This document shows positions 12,393-23,700 of a stretch of DNA of 64,000 bases, piece after piece. Below the pieces are notes generated by a model that saw only the letters and a program-made list of their open reading frames with translations, had not been told where the DNA came from and ran no database searches. The translations under genes were made by a program, and so were the position numbers. The stretch comes from Owenia fusiformis (Eukaryota; Annelida; Polychaeta; Sabellida; Oweniidae). The DNA lies in the NCBI GenBank assembly GCA_903813345.2, contig CAIIXF020000001.1, positions 27,643,915 to 27,707,914 of the forward strand, written 5' to 3'. Position 1 is the first letter of the stretch, and the number at the start of each line of letters is the position of its first letter.

Positions 12393-13529
12393 TAGATCTC
12401 GCATTTGAGAGATGCTACATGCTATATTACACGTTCCTGGTAGTCCTCAGAGTCCTTTAAAGCCAATTGTGTCAATGTGGTGTAGTCTTCAAAAAGTTTA
12501 AGAGTGTCATGGAATTTGTGAATGCCCCCAGTAAGAAAATTTGAAGCAAATGTGTGCCATATACGCAAACTGCATTCATTTTTTTGTTCTCCTGAAGTAT
12601 TTTTGCTTGACAATAATCAGAAAAATAAGTGTTTATGTGACAGAATATTTTGTCATGCAAAAAACGGCTGTGACTTCAATTTCTCCATCAAATGCGTGAC
12701 AAGTATGCAAATTGCCGGACAGTTGGACGGCCTGTAAATGTGTCTTTCCATATCATTGCACTTTGGTCCTTTATTCCTTTATTGCTAGTTTTTTATTTGA
12801 CTGACTCATAAAAAGTGATTCGGACTGTAAACCATGAGGCTGAGTCTGAAAGAGTGATGGTGGACTTGAAAATAATAGCAAATATTGGCAATAATAAAAT
12901 TGTCTACTAACATCAGCGTTCTCTATCAATAACAGTTAAAATCAAATGAGTACTTACATCTATATCTCAATATGTACAATATTGGGGTAATTGAAGGCCC
13001 TCTTTGAAATAAATCGACAAAACAATGACTTTTTTTGAGAAAAAATTCTAAGCGGAAGTTGAGTTTTCTAGCTTTGCTGGATGACGTAGTTTCGTATCTG
13101 GACAGAGAAAGGTAAATATTTTGAAATATAATTAGCAAGTTCCTTCTATAATATGATATAGTAGATATATTTCATGTGTTTAGATTGATTTAATTTGAAA
13201 AACACATATTTTACATAAGCTGGATGTACATGCATTGATAAAAATCAACAGTGAAATCACTGAAATGAGAGATTCGAGACCCTATCTGTTGCAAGACTAA
13301 CACCTGGCGTCCGTCACCATGTTATTCGGTGTTTTTTAAGTAGCGCAAGGATCCTGCCATGACCGTAGTAATGTTATCGTGAAAGCCTGGTATAACCGCG
13401 ACAATGCTGTATTATATTAAAATGCCTGCCATGACCGTGGTAGTGTAATCGTGTAAGCCTGGCGCGACTTACTTCCTGTGAAAGCTATTTGGATTTTAGC
13501 TATTTGGATTTTGATATAATAGCTTTCCC

Positions 13530-14085
13530 ACGGAGCACTTGGACAGCTCAATGATCGTGACCTTTGAAATCGAATTAAGTCGATCCGCGGCTTACTTTTG
13601 GTCTCTAACTGTGTCTTACATCAGTATCATCAATCCGTGTAAGTATTGGAGCGCTGGAGTACTTCTTTTTCGATCAAGACTTGTAATTCGTTAGTCGAGT
13701 GAATCCTTTTACTGCCAAATTCCAATATGGCGGTTTCTGCTCGGACATTTTCGTAAATCTCCGGAGGTTGTCCGAACCTAACTAATTCTCAAAATTCATT
13801 TCGTTCGTTGCGTATCTCGCACCTAGCAAACCGCCATATTGGAAATAGGTCTGTAAAACTTTAACTCGATGAACAATTTACAAGTCTTGATCGAAAAAGA
13901 AGTACTCCAGCGCTCCAATACTTACATGGATTGATGATACTGATGTAAGACACAGTTAGAGACCAAAAGTAAGCCGCGGATCGACTTAATTCAATTTCAA
14001 AGGTCACTATTGATCAGCTGTTCACTTCTCCGTTTGAGAGCCATAAGTTTCAAAATCTAACATGGCTCTCGAAGTGAGTAAGGCG
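13530..14085. mobile_element. Foldback element, copy 1 (nested)
   Basis: Two long inverted arms: 13544-13740 contains GACAGCTCAATGATCGTGAC, TTACATCAGTATCATCAATC and GTACTTCTTTTTCGATCAAG, and 13830-14025 carries the complements in reverse order. The arms surround a centre with CCAATATGGCGG, TTTCTGCTCGGACATTTTCG and CCGCCATATTGG. A near-identical copy is at 17610-18190. Noncoding. It lies inside the TIR element at 13277-14991. Confidence 0.85.
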
Positions 14086-14379
14086 CGACCGCATCCTTTA
14101 TATGACATTAATGACCTTCATGTTTTGCCCATTGCTGTTGGTATTTTTTATGGATAAATCTTATTAATTGATCATTATAGAAAGTATATGCTTTCGAATC
14201 GAAGCTCCTTGAATGAGAGTAGAGATATAGTTTGTTTGCAAATTATTTATGAGTAAAAATTAGGTTTTCGTTGTGAAATTAATACTCATTTTTAGTAGTC
14301 TTTATTTACATATTTAAGGTAGTTAAACACGAAGAAAAATTGTCATTACAGTGTTCTCATGCTACTTTAAATACAACCA

Positions 14380-14655
14380 CAGTCATGAGAGGCCTTGGAA
14401 CTATTGTCACGGTCATACGAGGCTTTAACATTACCACGGTCATGACAGGCCTTGCAATATAATATAGCATTGTCACGGTTATGACAGGCCTTGCAAGCAT
14501 TGTAACGGTCATATCAGGCTTTAACATTACCACGGTCATGACAGGCCTTATAAGCATTGTCACGGTCATATTAGGCTTTAACATTACCACGGTCATGACA
14601 GGCCTTGCAACCATTGTCACGGTCATATGGGGCTTTAACATTATCACGGTCATGG
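14380..14655. repeat. Minisatellite, ~30 bp half-unit / ~60 bp unit
   Basis: Repeats of CACGGTCATGACAGGCCTT alternating with CACGGTCATATCAGGCTTTA. The same half-unit also occurs in the arms of the surrounding TIR element (for example near 13355 and 14825), so the array probably grew from the element's own sequence. Open frames across it are repeat artefacts. Confidence 0.85.
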
Positions 14656-15335
14656 GCAGCTTGGGTCAACATTCATAAAGACAGAAACATATAATGTCTC
14701 TGGTAAAATATACAAATATACGAATATTTAAAAGTGGATAGTAAACAAATCGCTTAACAAACAACAATAAAAAATTCTTAAATTAAACGTAAAGGCTACG
14801 GCTGCACCAGGCTTCCACGATAACACTCATGGTCATGACAGGCCTTGCAATATAATACAGCGTTGTCACGGTTATACCAGGCTTACAAAATAACACTGCC
14901 ATGGTCATGGCAGGATCCTTGCGCTACTTAAAAAACACCGAATAACATGGTGACGGTTACACCAGGCGTTAGTCTTGCAATAGATAGCATGTGAGAGATT
15001 CGCTGTGCTGTGGTGACTGAAACTCAGACTCAGTCAGACTATAAATTTGAAAATCGAATCTGTAAGCTTAGCATGGACTAGGCCTACAATGTAGATCTAA
15101 AATTTAAATTATATAGGTCTTTAGCTCCATTATACCCCATGGATGTGAGGTAGGGGTATATCTACCCTACAAGGACAGAAGGATCAAACACCCCACATTA
15201 TTTACACATTTGACAACTTTCGCCCCAAATCACTTGATAATTGCTCAGAATGTAGTCCAACAACATTAGACCTAGCCTGAGCCTGGGGTTATTGAGTTTA
15301 ACGACGTTGAACTACTCAGAATGGTAAAATATGGG

Positions 15336-15436
15336 GAATGTACTAAAAACCCTTCGACCTAGACCTTCAACCCTACGACTTACTGGGTGTCAAGAATTTT
15401 TGGAATATATTTTATTGAAAAACCCTTCGACCTCTG
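15336..15436 (+). repeat. Inverted repeat arm, left
   Basis: Contains GGAATGTACTAAAAACCCTT, then ACGACTTACTGGGTGTCAAG and AAAAACCCTTCGACCT. The reverse complement, about 80-90 percent alike by eye, is at 19318-19417. The pair could bound a 4 kb composite or be two independent insertions. Confidence 0.65.
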
Positions 15437-15784
15437 ATTTCCCAGTCCAGTTTACTAAATGATTACGTATAGTTCCAACTTGAGCTCCCTGTGCACGCAA
15501 ATACGCATTTTACCTGGTAATTGTCAAGCAAAAATGTTTCAGTAGAAAAATTTCTAAAAAAGTTCGTCTACACAGCAAAAATACGAACGCCGAAAAAAAA
15601 CGTACGCATTTCGTTCGGACTTTTCACGCGAATTACGTATATGTCACGCATTGCGTTCGAAATTTTTCGTCCCTACCCCCCTAGTATGTTGATACTCATA
15701 AGCATGGCACATTGGCCAGGTGGCCATTTTGAAAAGTGGCCTCTATTTACTTTCTGCGAAAGCTATTTGGATTTTGCAGTACTG

Positions 15785-16135
15785 TCAACCCCCAAAGATT
15801 TTCTCGCGGGACAGATTTTTTAGACCCAGTGCCCAAAATTCGCGGGATTTTGCGGGACATCTACTAAATTCGCGGGATTTCGCGGGACATTTAAGGGATT
15901 TGCGTGATTGCGCTTATAGGCCAATTTTTTTTATCAAATTCGCGTGATTTCGCGGGACCATTCGAGGGACAAACACCCTAATTGCGGGACAGTTAACAGG
16001 CTTACCAGCAAAAACTTCATAGAGGGACAGATTTTATAGAAAAAGTGCCCTAAATTTGCGGGATTTCGCGGGACATCCACCTAAATTTGCAGTATGTCCC
16101 GGGACATTCAAGGGATTTGCGTGATTTGGACTAAT
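15785..16135. repeat. CGCGGGA-motif repeat cluster, part 1
   Basis: Dense irregular repetition of AATTCGCGGGATTTCGCGGG and GGGACATTTAAGGGATTTGC variants, about eight occurrences. The same motifs resume at 17480-17612, so the intervening foldback probably inserted in an older repeat. Confidence 0.65.
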
Positions 16136-16402
16136 GTAAAAGCGTGTAAAAGTACTTGAATCAAACTTTCAGATACTGATTAATCAAATATAATGCACCG
16201 TTACATTGTAACTTAAATAAACGTCAACATAATTTCACAAAATACGCATAGAAATATTATTAAACTTTATTGTAATTTATCAAAAACAAAAACCATGCTT
16301 GAGGTGTGAGTATCGTAATCTAACACGAAATTCAAAAATTTGGAACAATACTTTGCACTTCTCTGCTTCTGGCGTCGTGACCAAATACTACCATACTGTA
16401 GG

Positions 16403-16428
16403 CATGGGCTTTCAATTGAAAGCCCATG
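16403..16428. repeat. 26 bp perfect palindrome
   Basis: A perfect palindrome whose left half is CATGGGCTTTCAA with no spacer. The same arm recurs at 37043-37077 as a spaced hairpin and at 40439-40453 as a single arm. Confidence 0.8.
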
Positions 16429-16484
16429 ATATAGGGGTTCGATTAATCTACATCAAATTATAGGGAATGATGTTACTTTTCTAG

Positions 16485-17220
16485 ATAGGGTTTGTAGAAA
16501 AAACCGGGTACCGGGTAGTAAATCCTCCATGCTGGGTTCAAAATGTAATGCAATGTAATGTAAATGTAATGCAATTAATAATATAAATAAAATTTACGTA
16601 GACAAACTTGGTACCCGGTCGAAAAACCGGGTACCCAAAAAACGAAATATACGAATATACAACATAATTAGATCATTAGAAAACGTGTAAGATTTGTTTT
16701 GAATTTACAAAAATGTAACTTCCTTCAAAATTGAGCTAGAAGCTTCAAATAAAAAGCATTTTAAGCCTCTTTTCTTCCTCTATCATCATGGTCATATTTC
16801 CATTGGTAATGAAGGGAGAGGGGGTGCGATCGCACCATCACACCCTCTCCTGGCTATGCCAATGACATTGTAAGACGATTTGAATAACAAGACAAATCAA
16901 TTTTACTCTATTTTCAATGAGTTCGTATGTTGGAACGTGAACATAACCAATGAAAATATGGTCATGACGATAGAGGAAGAAAAGAGCCTTAAAATATGCT
17001 TTTTATTTGAAGCTTCTAGCTCAATTTTGAAGGATGTTACATACATTTTTGTAAATTCAAAACAAATCTTACACGTTTTCTGATAATCTAATTATGTTAT
17101 ACTCGTATATTCGTATTTTTCATTTTTTGGGTACCCGTTTTTTGACCGGGTACCAAGTTTGAACCCAGCATGGAGGATTTACTACCCGGTACCCGTTTTT
17201 TTCTACAAACCCTTTCTAGA
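16485..17220. mobile_element. Foldback element with GGTACC-rich ends
   Basis: Arms of about 280-310 bp: the left begins TAGGGTTTGTAGAAAAAACC and includes GGGTACCGGGTAGTAAATCC, TCCATGCTGGGTTCAAA and AATTGAGCTAGAAGCTTCAA. The right arm, ending near 17216, is its reverse complement with small indels. The left arm has an extra AT-rich block around 16545-16605. The centre includes the smaller hairpin GGGTGCGATCGCACC-like sequence near 16820. Noncoding. Confidence 0.85.
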
Positions 17221-17479
17221 TATCAGCGTCCATTTATTGTAACTCGCGTTTGCTAACATTTGCTCAGTTCTGAGATGAAGGCCACACGGATAGTAAAAAG
17301 GCCAACGTTGGAACTATTTGTGACCTACATCCCTATTGTCGTAATTAAAATGAAAGTTGAACCCTTCCTCTTTATTTTGATACCAAACAACAGCATGCTA
17401 GGTACTTAAAATTAGGTAAACTTTACTCCTCAAAAGTGCAAAAACTTAGCTTCTTATATAAGATAAGATAATCACCAAC

Positions 17480-17612
17480 AATTTCGGAAATTCGCGGAGG
17501 TCGAAAGCCACATTTGCGGGACTTCGCGGGACATTGCGGGACACGCGAATTAGCCTAATTTTGATCGAATTCGCGGGATAATCCCGCCATTCGCAGGACA
17601 CTTGACAGCTCT
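17480..17612. repeat. CGCGGGA-motif repeat cluster, part 2
   Basis: Repeats of TGCGGGACTTCGCGGGACAT and GAATTCGCGGGATAATCCCG, matching the cluster at 15785-16135. Confidence 0.6.
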
Positions 17613-18190
17613 GATTTTGATATAATAGCTTTCCCACGGAGCATTTGGACAGCTCAATGATTGTGACCTTTGAAATCGAATTAAGTCGATCAGCGGCTTA
17701 CTTTTGGTCTCTAACTGTGTCTTACATCAGTATCATCAATCCGTGTAAGTATTGGAGCGCTGGAGTACTTCTTTTTCGATCAAGACTTGTAATTGTTAGT
17801 CGAGTGAATCGTTTTACTGCCAAATTCCAATATGGCGGTTTCTGCTCGGACATTTTCGTAAATCTCCGGAGGTTGTCCGAACCTAACTAATTCTCAAAAT
17901 TCATTTCGTTCATTGCATATCTTGCACCTAGCAAACCGCCATATTGGAAATAGGTCTAAAAAACTTTCACTCGATGAACAATTTACAAGTCTTGATCGAA
18001 AAAGAAGTACTCCAGCGCTCCAATACTTACACGGATTGATGATACTGATGTAAGACACAGTTAGACAACAAAAGTAGGCCGCTGATCGACTTAATTCGAT
18101 TTCAAAGGTCACAATCGATGAGCTGTCCACTTCTCCGTTTGAGAGCCATAAGTTTCAAAATCTAACATGGCTCTCGAAGTGAGTAAGCCT
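17610..18190. mobile_element. Foldback element, copy 2
   Basis: Nearly the same sequence as 13530-14085, in the same orientation, from GATTTTGATATAATAGCTTT through the CCAATATGGCGG centre to CATGGCTCTCGAAGTGAGTA. The high similarity of two copies 4 kb apart implies recent mobility or local duplication. Noncoding. Confidence 0.85.
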
Positions 18191-18884
18191 CTACAGTATT
18201 TTAAAGTCTTATTTTACTTTTTTACTAAAACTTGAAAAGTAGTTGAACGATTTTGAGATCAAAAGTTCGATGGGATTTGCTCTACCTCGTGTTGCTGTTA
18301 TCTAGTTCTGAAATGTTTCATATCTATGTCTAATAAATATAGTTGTATAGATGTGTTTGTAATAACCTTTATGCCCTTAAACTGTATATATTCAGGGGGG
18401 ACATTCGTGGGTTCAAGTGGACCACTCCATTGGCCAAATATTCTCTCAAAATCAGTACAATTTTTCACGATTCTGAGCATTTTCAAGATTTCTGGGCCAC
18501 TTGAAAATTGACAAATGTTCACCCCTTGATCCTTTTGAAAAACTTAAATTGGCAAAAGCTGGTTATACGAACCTGATATGACCTAGCTTGCAAGCTTTTT
18601 CTTGAGTTTGTGTTTATTTTCCTTGTACCCTTGCATGCTTTGGATTTTGTAGGATGCAAAACAAAGAATCTACTTATTTAGTTGGCATTAGATTCTTAAC
18701 TATACAAATCCAAATTGAATCAAAGTTGATAAAATCAAAAGACGGTTCTCTTTAAACTATATAAAAAATTTGACCTCCTGAAAATATGCACGATGCGCCA
18801 CTGTTACAATGTGATGGGAAAAGCACAAATATTTTTACTGAGGAGGTAAGAAACGTTCACATTTGAATGTGCTTGAATACATTA

Positions 18885-19117
18885 AACCTGCACATCGCTC
18901 CAAAACGCAATATGTTGACATATAATATTGTTTTTACATTTTCAAGCTCTAATATAAAGTTTATGTAAATAAAAAAAAATTATCTGCGTAATGCCAAAGA
19001 ACAATCACTTAGTTAAAAAAAATAAAAAGGCGATTGCGGGATTCGAACCCGGGCCTCCCGCGTGCTAAGCGAGCATTCTACCGCTACTCCACCGTGATAT
19101 TATGAATGGTGGGAGTA
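18885..19117 (-). mobile_element. tRNA-derived SINE, copy 1
   Basis: On the minus strand the element opens with a tRNA-like head at about 19101-19029: A-box-like GGAGTAGCGGTAGAATG, anticodon arm CTCGC-TTAGCAC-GCGGG, B box GGGTTCGAATCCC. An AT-rich tail of about 140 bp follows, with GATTGTTCTTTGGCATTACG and AACGCAATATGTTGACATA-like blocks. The body resembles tRNA-Gly but the loop reads AGC (alanine). A homologous copy is at 61000-61230, tail included, which is why I call it a SINE and not a tRNA gene. Confidence 0.75.
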
Positions 19118-19317
19118 ATTAAACGCTACTTATTTTGAATGCTATGATTCGGAAGTGACGTCACGTTCTTCATTTAGAAACCTTTCCAAAATCATATCGC
19201 CGGCTCCGATCGAAGTCCAGCTTTAAATATCTTTAACTCTCTTGGGACAGATTCTTAAGTTCTATACACAAAGTAACATTTCCAGCAACTTGATATGGAC
19301 TGAGAAATATCTAGAAG

Positions 19318-19417
19318 GTCGAAGGGTTTTTATAAAAATATATTTCAAAAATTCTTGACACGCTGTAAGTCGTAGGTTGCAGGGTTGAAGGGTCGAAGGG
19401 TTTTTAGTACATTCCAA
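19318..19417 (-). repeat. Inverted repeat arm, right
   Basis: Reverse complement of the 15336-15436 arm, with GTGTCAAGAATTTTTGAAAT and ACCCTTCGACC on the minus strand. A short related stretch (ATATCTAGAAGG) also occurs near 2550. Confidence 0.65.
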
Positions 19418-19545
19418 AATATGGCATGGTTTTGAAATAATTTTTGGCCAAGGGAGGGGGGATTTGCTCGAACTGACTTGAGACTAACATAAACGCTTAT
19501 GTAAGTCTCAGCTTTTACTAGAAATGCTTTGAAGTATATTATGGT

Positions 19546-20108
19546 CCCGGGGGGTTCACTGTGTACAAAATTTGGCAGGGGTTCTAGGCTGAACCCTCAG
19601 ATATCAATATATTCCCATACCAAAATGTCAAATTTGAATGTGTTCCCATACCAACCAATATAGTGCCCAAAAGCCATCCCAAATGCCCAAATATGAAACC
19701 AATGCCATACCAAATGTCAAAATATAGGACCAATGCCATACCAATGCCATGACTGGTCCAAAGTAGAATATTTCCTGGGAAAAAAGCTATTTATTTAAAC
19801 TGAAGAAGGTCCCAAGAAGAAGGCGATCTTTGAGGAAAATGAACCAAAACAACCTCATATTAGGATATGTGTAACTACTAGACCAATTCCATACCATAAT
19901 TGTGAGATAACATATTTTCCATGACCATTCTCATACCAGAAACTTGAAAAAGCTGACCATTTCCATGGGGGCATTCTCATACCACATTACCACATCCTAA
20001 AATTTGGGTCCATTGCCATACCAAATGTCCAAAAAGGTACCCCATGTGCGCCGAGGATCCCCGCCAAGGTTTATATACAGTGAACCCCCCCCCCCCCCCC
20101 CCCCGGGA
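19546..20108. mobile_element. Inverted-repeat element with CCATACC-rich interior
   Basis: The left end CCCGGGGGGTTCACTGTGTA and the minus-strand right end CCCGGG(G)n-TTCACTGTATA are inverted; both continue with CAAAATTTGGCAGGG or TAAACCTTGGCGGGG. The interior is a degenerate array of CCATACCAAATGTCAAAATA and GACCAATGCCATACC units. The right end includes an uninterrupted run of 20 Cs at 20085-20104. No coding potential. Confidence 0.7.
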
Positions 20109-20717
20109 TTATGGTACATGTTTGAGGACAGTACACCATTTTGGTCTAATCCCAATCGTCCGATATGCCATTAGTCCGAATCCCAATCATCCAAATCCAA
20201 ATTTATTGGCTTTCTCTATGCTTACAGGATTCTATATTACCATTTGAAAGTTGAAATTTTTTGGATTCCATAATACCTTGAAAATTGACTTATTTTTCAG
20301 ATGCATGCAGATCTCAACTGATTGGCCCGATGCAACAATCTACGCAACAATCTTTATCAAAGAATCCCTGAATATATTGGCAAAATCAATGATACCATAG
20401 ATCAATAGTGCAAACCAACACTCATTCTGCAATACAAGTGGATTGAACAAGTAAAATGATTGTGCATTCAAGTACCCCAAGTTTTGATGTTTCAAATAAT
20501 GCATACCCCCTGTAGAACTTTCTCAAATTGCCACAATCTTTGTAAAGATTACACGAATACAGAAACAACTGTCAAATCTTAAGATTTCACTTCACTAAAA
20601 GCCAGTGTAAAGCAGTTACATGTTAATATCATATGACAAAGAGATACCATGGAAGCTCCTTGCCCCAACTGAATTGGAGACAATAAATTGATTTTGGTTT
20701 GAGATTATTGTACTACT

Positions 20718-23700
20718 ATGACAGTTACATATACTGCCCAGGTTGCAACTAGTAAATTCGGCTGTTTCTGGAAACTACTTGCAAGGTATGTATAAAAAGC
20801 TTTTTCCAATTACCCCCCCCCCCCCATTTCTATATCGTATCATACCCTTCTTAAATACACCTACATGTACCTGTTTGTTCACCCATCTGATAACTTCAGT
20901 ATGAATGAAATGTCCCTTGGTATTATGGTCTAAAATTGTGATTGTAGTATTTGAATGGTGGAGGGGTGGTGTAAACGTGTAGGGGTTCCTATTACATTAT
21001 GGTCCTACTCTCCATTGATTTATATGGTAGCCTCTTTGCCTTATTATCTTATACACAATCAGGGCCAGTAAGGGCCGTTAAAAAGGGGGACCATAATCTC
21101 TGGGGGACCATAATTTCTTTCACAGTTATACTAAACATTGTTTCTTTTCACTTTGGATTATGACTCGGGATAGTTGGGGTTTGTTTTCCTTATGACTGGT
21201 GCACTCTTAGATGTTTTCTTTTTTTACTGTGTTCTGTAACAATTTTAAGTCCAGCCCTGTTAAAGTGTTTCTCTGTATTTTTAGATGGAAGGGAAGCATA
21301 TACAAGGTGGTTTGGGCTGACTTCTTGCTGTTTTGTGGGCTGTACTATATTCTCAGCTTTGTGTACAGATTCGCTTTGAATCCTAAACAGCGAAGGTAAG
21401 ACATGCTTAACTAGAAACTAGAGGAATTCAGTAGCATCTGTCATTGATTTGAACTTTTGATTGATTTAAGCCTGGGCTGAGCTGCTATGTGGACATCAAA
21501 TACTGTAACACCTGAGTGGAATGAATATGCCACAAATCATCTAGTCTTGGGCTTAAATTCTTTTCATACAATGCAAAATATTTTCGTTCTTGGTTCCGGG
21601 TGATAACTCTAATACCGGTTGATGGTTTTCATTAAAACTTTATAGGCTTATGGGTGTAGGACCTCTGCTCAAGAAGGAATTTTCAATATGGCCTCTGAAT
21701 TCAAAATGACTGCCATTTTTTGTAAAAAATGTAATCTATGATTATTCAAATACTACTTGATGGATTTGGTTCAAATATTATATTCTGATGCCTAGGGACA
21801 AAGGAGCTTTGCTCAAGAAGCAATTTTCAAGATGGCTGCTGAAATTCAAAATGGCCGCCATTTTTCGTAAAAAATATAATCTTTGATAATGCAAATACCA
21901 GTAAATGGATTTGGTTCGAATTTTATATGCTGATGCCTTAGGACCCATTTGCTCTGCTCTGTTTATTATCAAAAATATGTTTTGTTTGGTGGGATTTGCT
22001 ACTCTGTGGAGTTGCTGTAATGTGAGCTTGTATTAACGCACTGTTTTAGGCCTGTTTTTTCTATATGGCAAATTTGAGATGACATAATTTTTTTTGCAAA
22101 ATGAATTGGCAGTACTACTCACTACAAAGTCTACTATTCATGATTTGACAGAAATATGTACCTGGAGCATACACATTTTTTCTTTGTCACTTTTGTCATT
22201 TTATTGCCGTTTACTTGTTATTTTATGTCATTCTTTGTATTCCTTTTATAGATTATTTCTTAAGGTTGAATAGTGTTCAAAAAGAATTCATGTACATGCA
22301 CAGGTATTGTCTCTGAAGGTAGAGTGAATAGCCATACCATAAATGTACATGTACATTCTGAAATGGTAGAATGTTAACATAGGACAGACCAACAACTATT
22401 TTCATTTCTCATTTTATATTATACACATTGGGATATTTTATATCTGACAATTACAAGCCACTGTGTGAAGGTCCACAATAAAATCAGTTTCTTTGTCTTT
22501 ATATACCAGTCCAATACCAGCTGGGCAGACACCATTTCCTATTGGTTCAGGGCTAGTACATACTCTGATTCTTGACATAGTTCCACTGGGGCAAGGGTGA
22601 CACTCAGTCCAAGAACTGAACTTCCCCCAGCCTCCGTCTGTAGCTATCTTGTCATTTATCCAATCAAGATACTTTGTAGTTTTCATATAAACTGTTGAAC
22701 GTCCGCACATGCTCAGTCCCCAACTTATGATACCATATTGGACCCATTTATCGCCATCCTCAGAGCACATGAATGGCCCTCCAGAATCACCAAAACACAC
22801 AGCTGAACTGTAAACAATAGAAAATCCAGTTGAAATATGTCATGAATGACAAAGCGAGATAAACATATTTTCCAAGGGATAAACCTAGTACTAGCACTAG
22901 TAACATTTTTATTATTATGAATTATGATTTTAACTATATCCTTATAATCTTATTTTATGTTGCTTACTTCTCATCTTTAGCTGCACAGAATGCATTTTCT
23001 GTAACATCTAACAGATCTGCAGGTGGGAGATCACATTCTGCCTGGACTCTCAAGTCCATTTCTAGCAACACATCTGAGTCACTCCCCTCAGTCTGATTCA
23101 CCCACCCCCATCCAGCTATCTTACAATGTGCCCCAGGGCCACTTGTCCCCAGAGTGAAGGTTTCATCAGAGCCATCTTTTGGCAGAAGAGCTGGTTGTGT
23201 CCATCGGTGAAGAATTAATGGTGGATCTACTTTAATGATTGCTATGTCGTTATCCCATATGGTGTAGTTCTCATGGATGAAAACTTCACCAGTTCTAGTA
23301 GAATTCTCTTGTCTACTGGTACTTTGTTTAACGAGTCGTACCTGCTCAAATATTTCTATTTTGAAGATATCATGCTTGCCTGTAAGAATTTCAATCTCTT
23401 TCCTGTCTTTAACACAGTGGCCTGCAGTTAGGATGTGTGATGGGCTCAGTACAGATGCCCCACATCCTATCTCATAAAGAGATACAACCCATGGGAAATT
23501 ATGCCGTGGTTTAACTTCTTCTCCTCCCAATATCCTCAAATTGACACTTTCTGATCTCTGTTTTAGTTTTCTACCAGGTCTTGGACATTTGTTTTCATTA
23601 CATCTAATGAATTCAATCTCATGATCTAAGCAAGTACTCTGATTGGTTGAGTTCCCGCGACATGGCTTCACCCTGGCTCTAATACTACATTTTCTGTCTA

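Larger units (their letters stand above)
13277..14991. mobile_element. 1.7 kb TIR element with ~11 bp target duplication
   Basis: Inverted ends: the left has CTATCTGTTGCAAGACTAAC and the right, on the minus strand, CTATCTATTGCAAGACTAAC. The arms continue for about 180 bp (CCTGGCG, ACCATGTTATTCGGTGTTTT, GCGCAAGGATCCTGCCATG). Direct copies of TGAGAGATTCG at 13266-13276 and 14992-15002 look like a target-site duplication; the shared core of nine or more bases would fit Mutator-like elements, but the superfamily is not proven. It contains a nested foldback (about 13530-14080) and a minisatellite (14380-14655). No transposase seen. Confidence 0.72.
10974..20717. other. 9.7 kb transposon-rich intergenic region
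   Basis: Lies between the divergent COPS7 and bestrophin start codons and must hold both promoters. No exon with family resemblance was found. Most of 11412-20108 can be assigned to inverted-repeat elements, a SINE and low-complexity repeats listed separately. About 10974-11411, 12393-13265 and 18191-18884 show nothing I can classify. Confidence 0.7.

Noticed and set aside
14357-14653. 98-codon minus-strand open frame (MTVIMLKP-type repeats)
   Set aside because: It is a translation of the minisatellite; the overlapping plus-strand frame is equally repetitive.
19029-19101. Functional tRNA-Ala gene
   Set aside because: B box and anticodon arm are good, but the acceptor stem is incomplete and the flanks are shared with a second copy at 61000, which marks a SINE.
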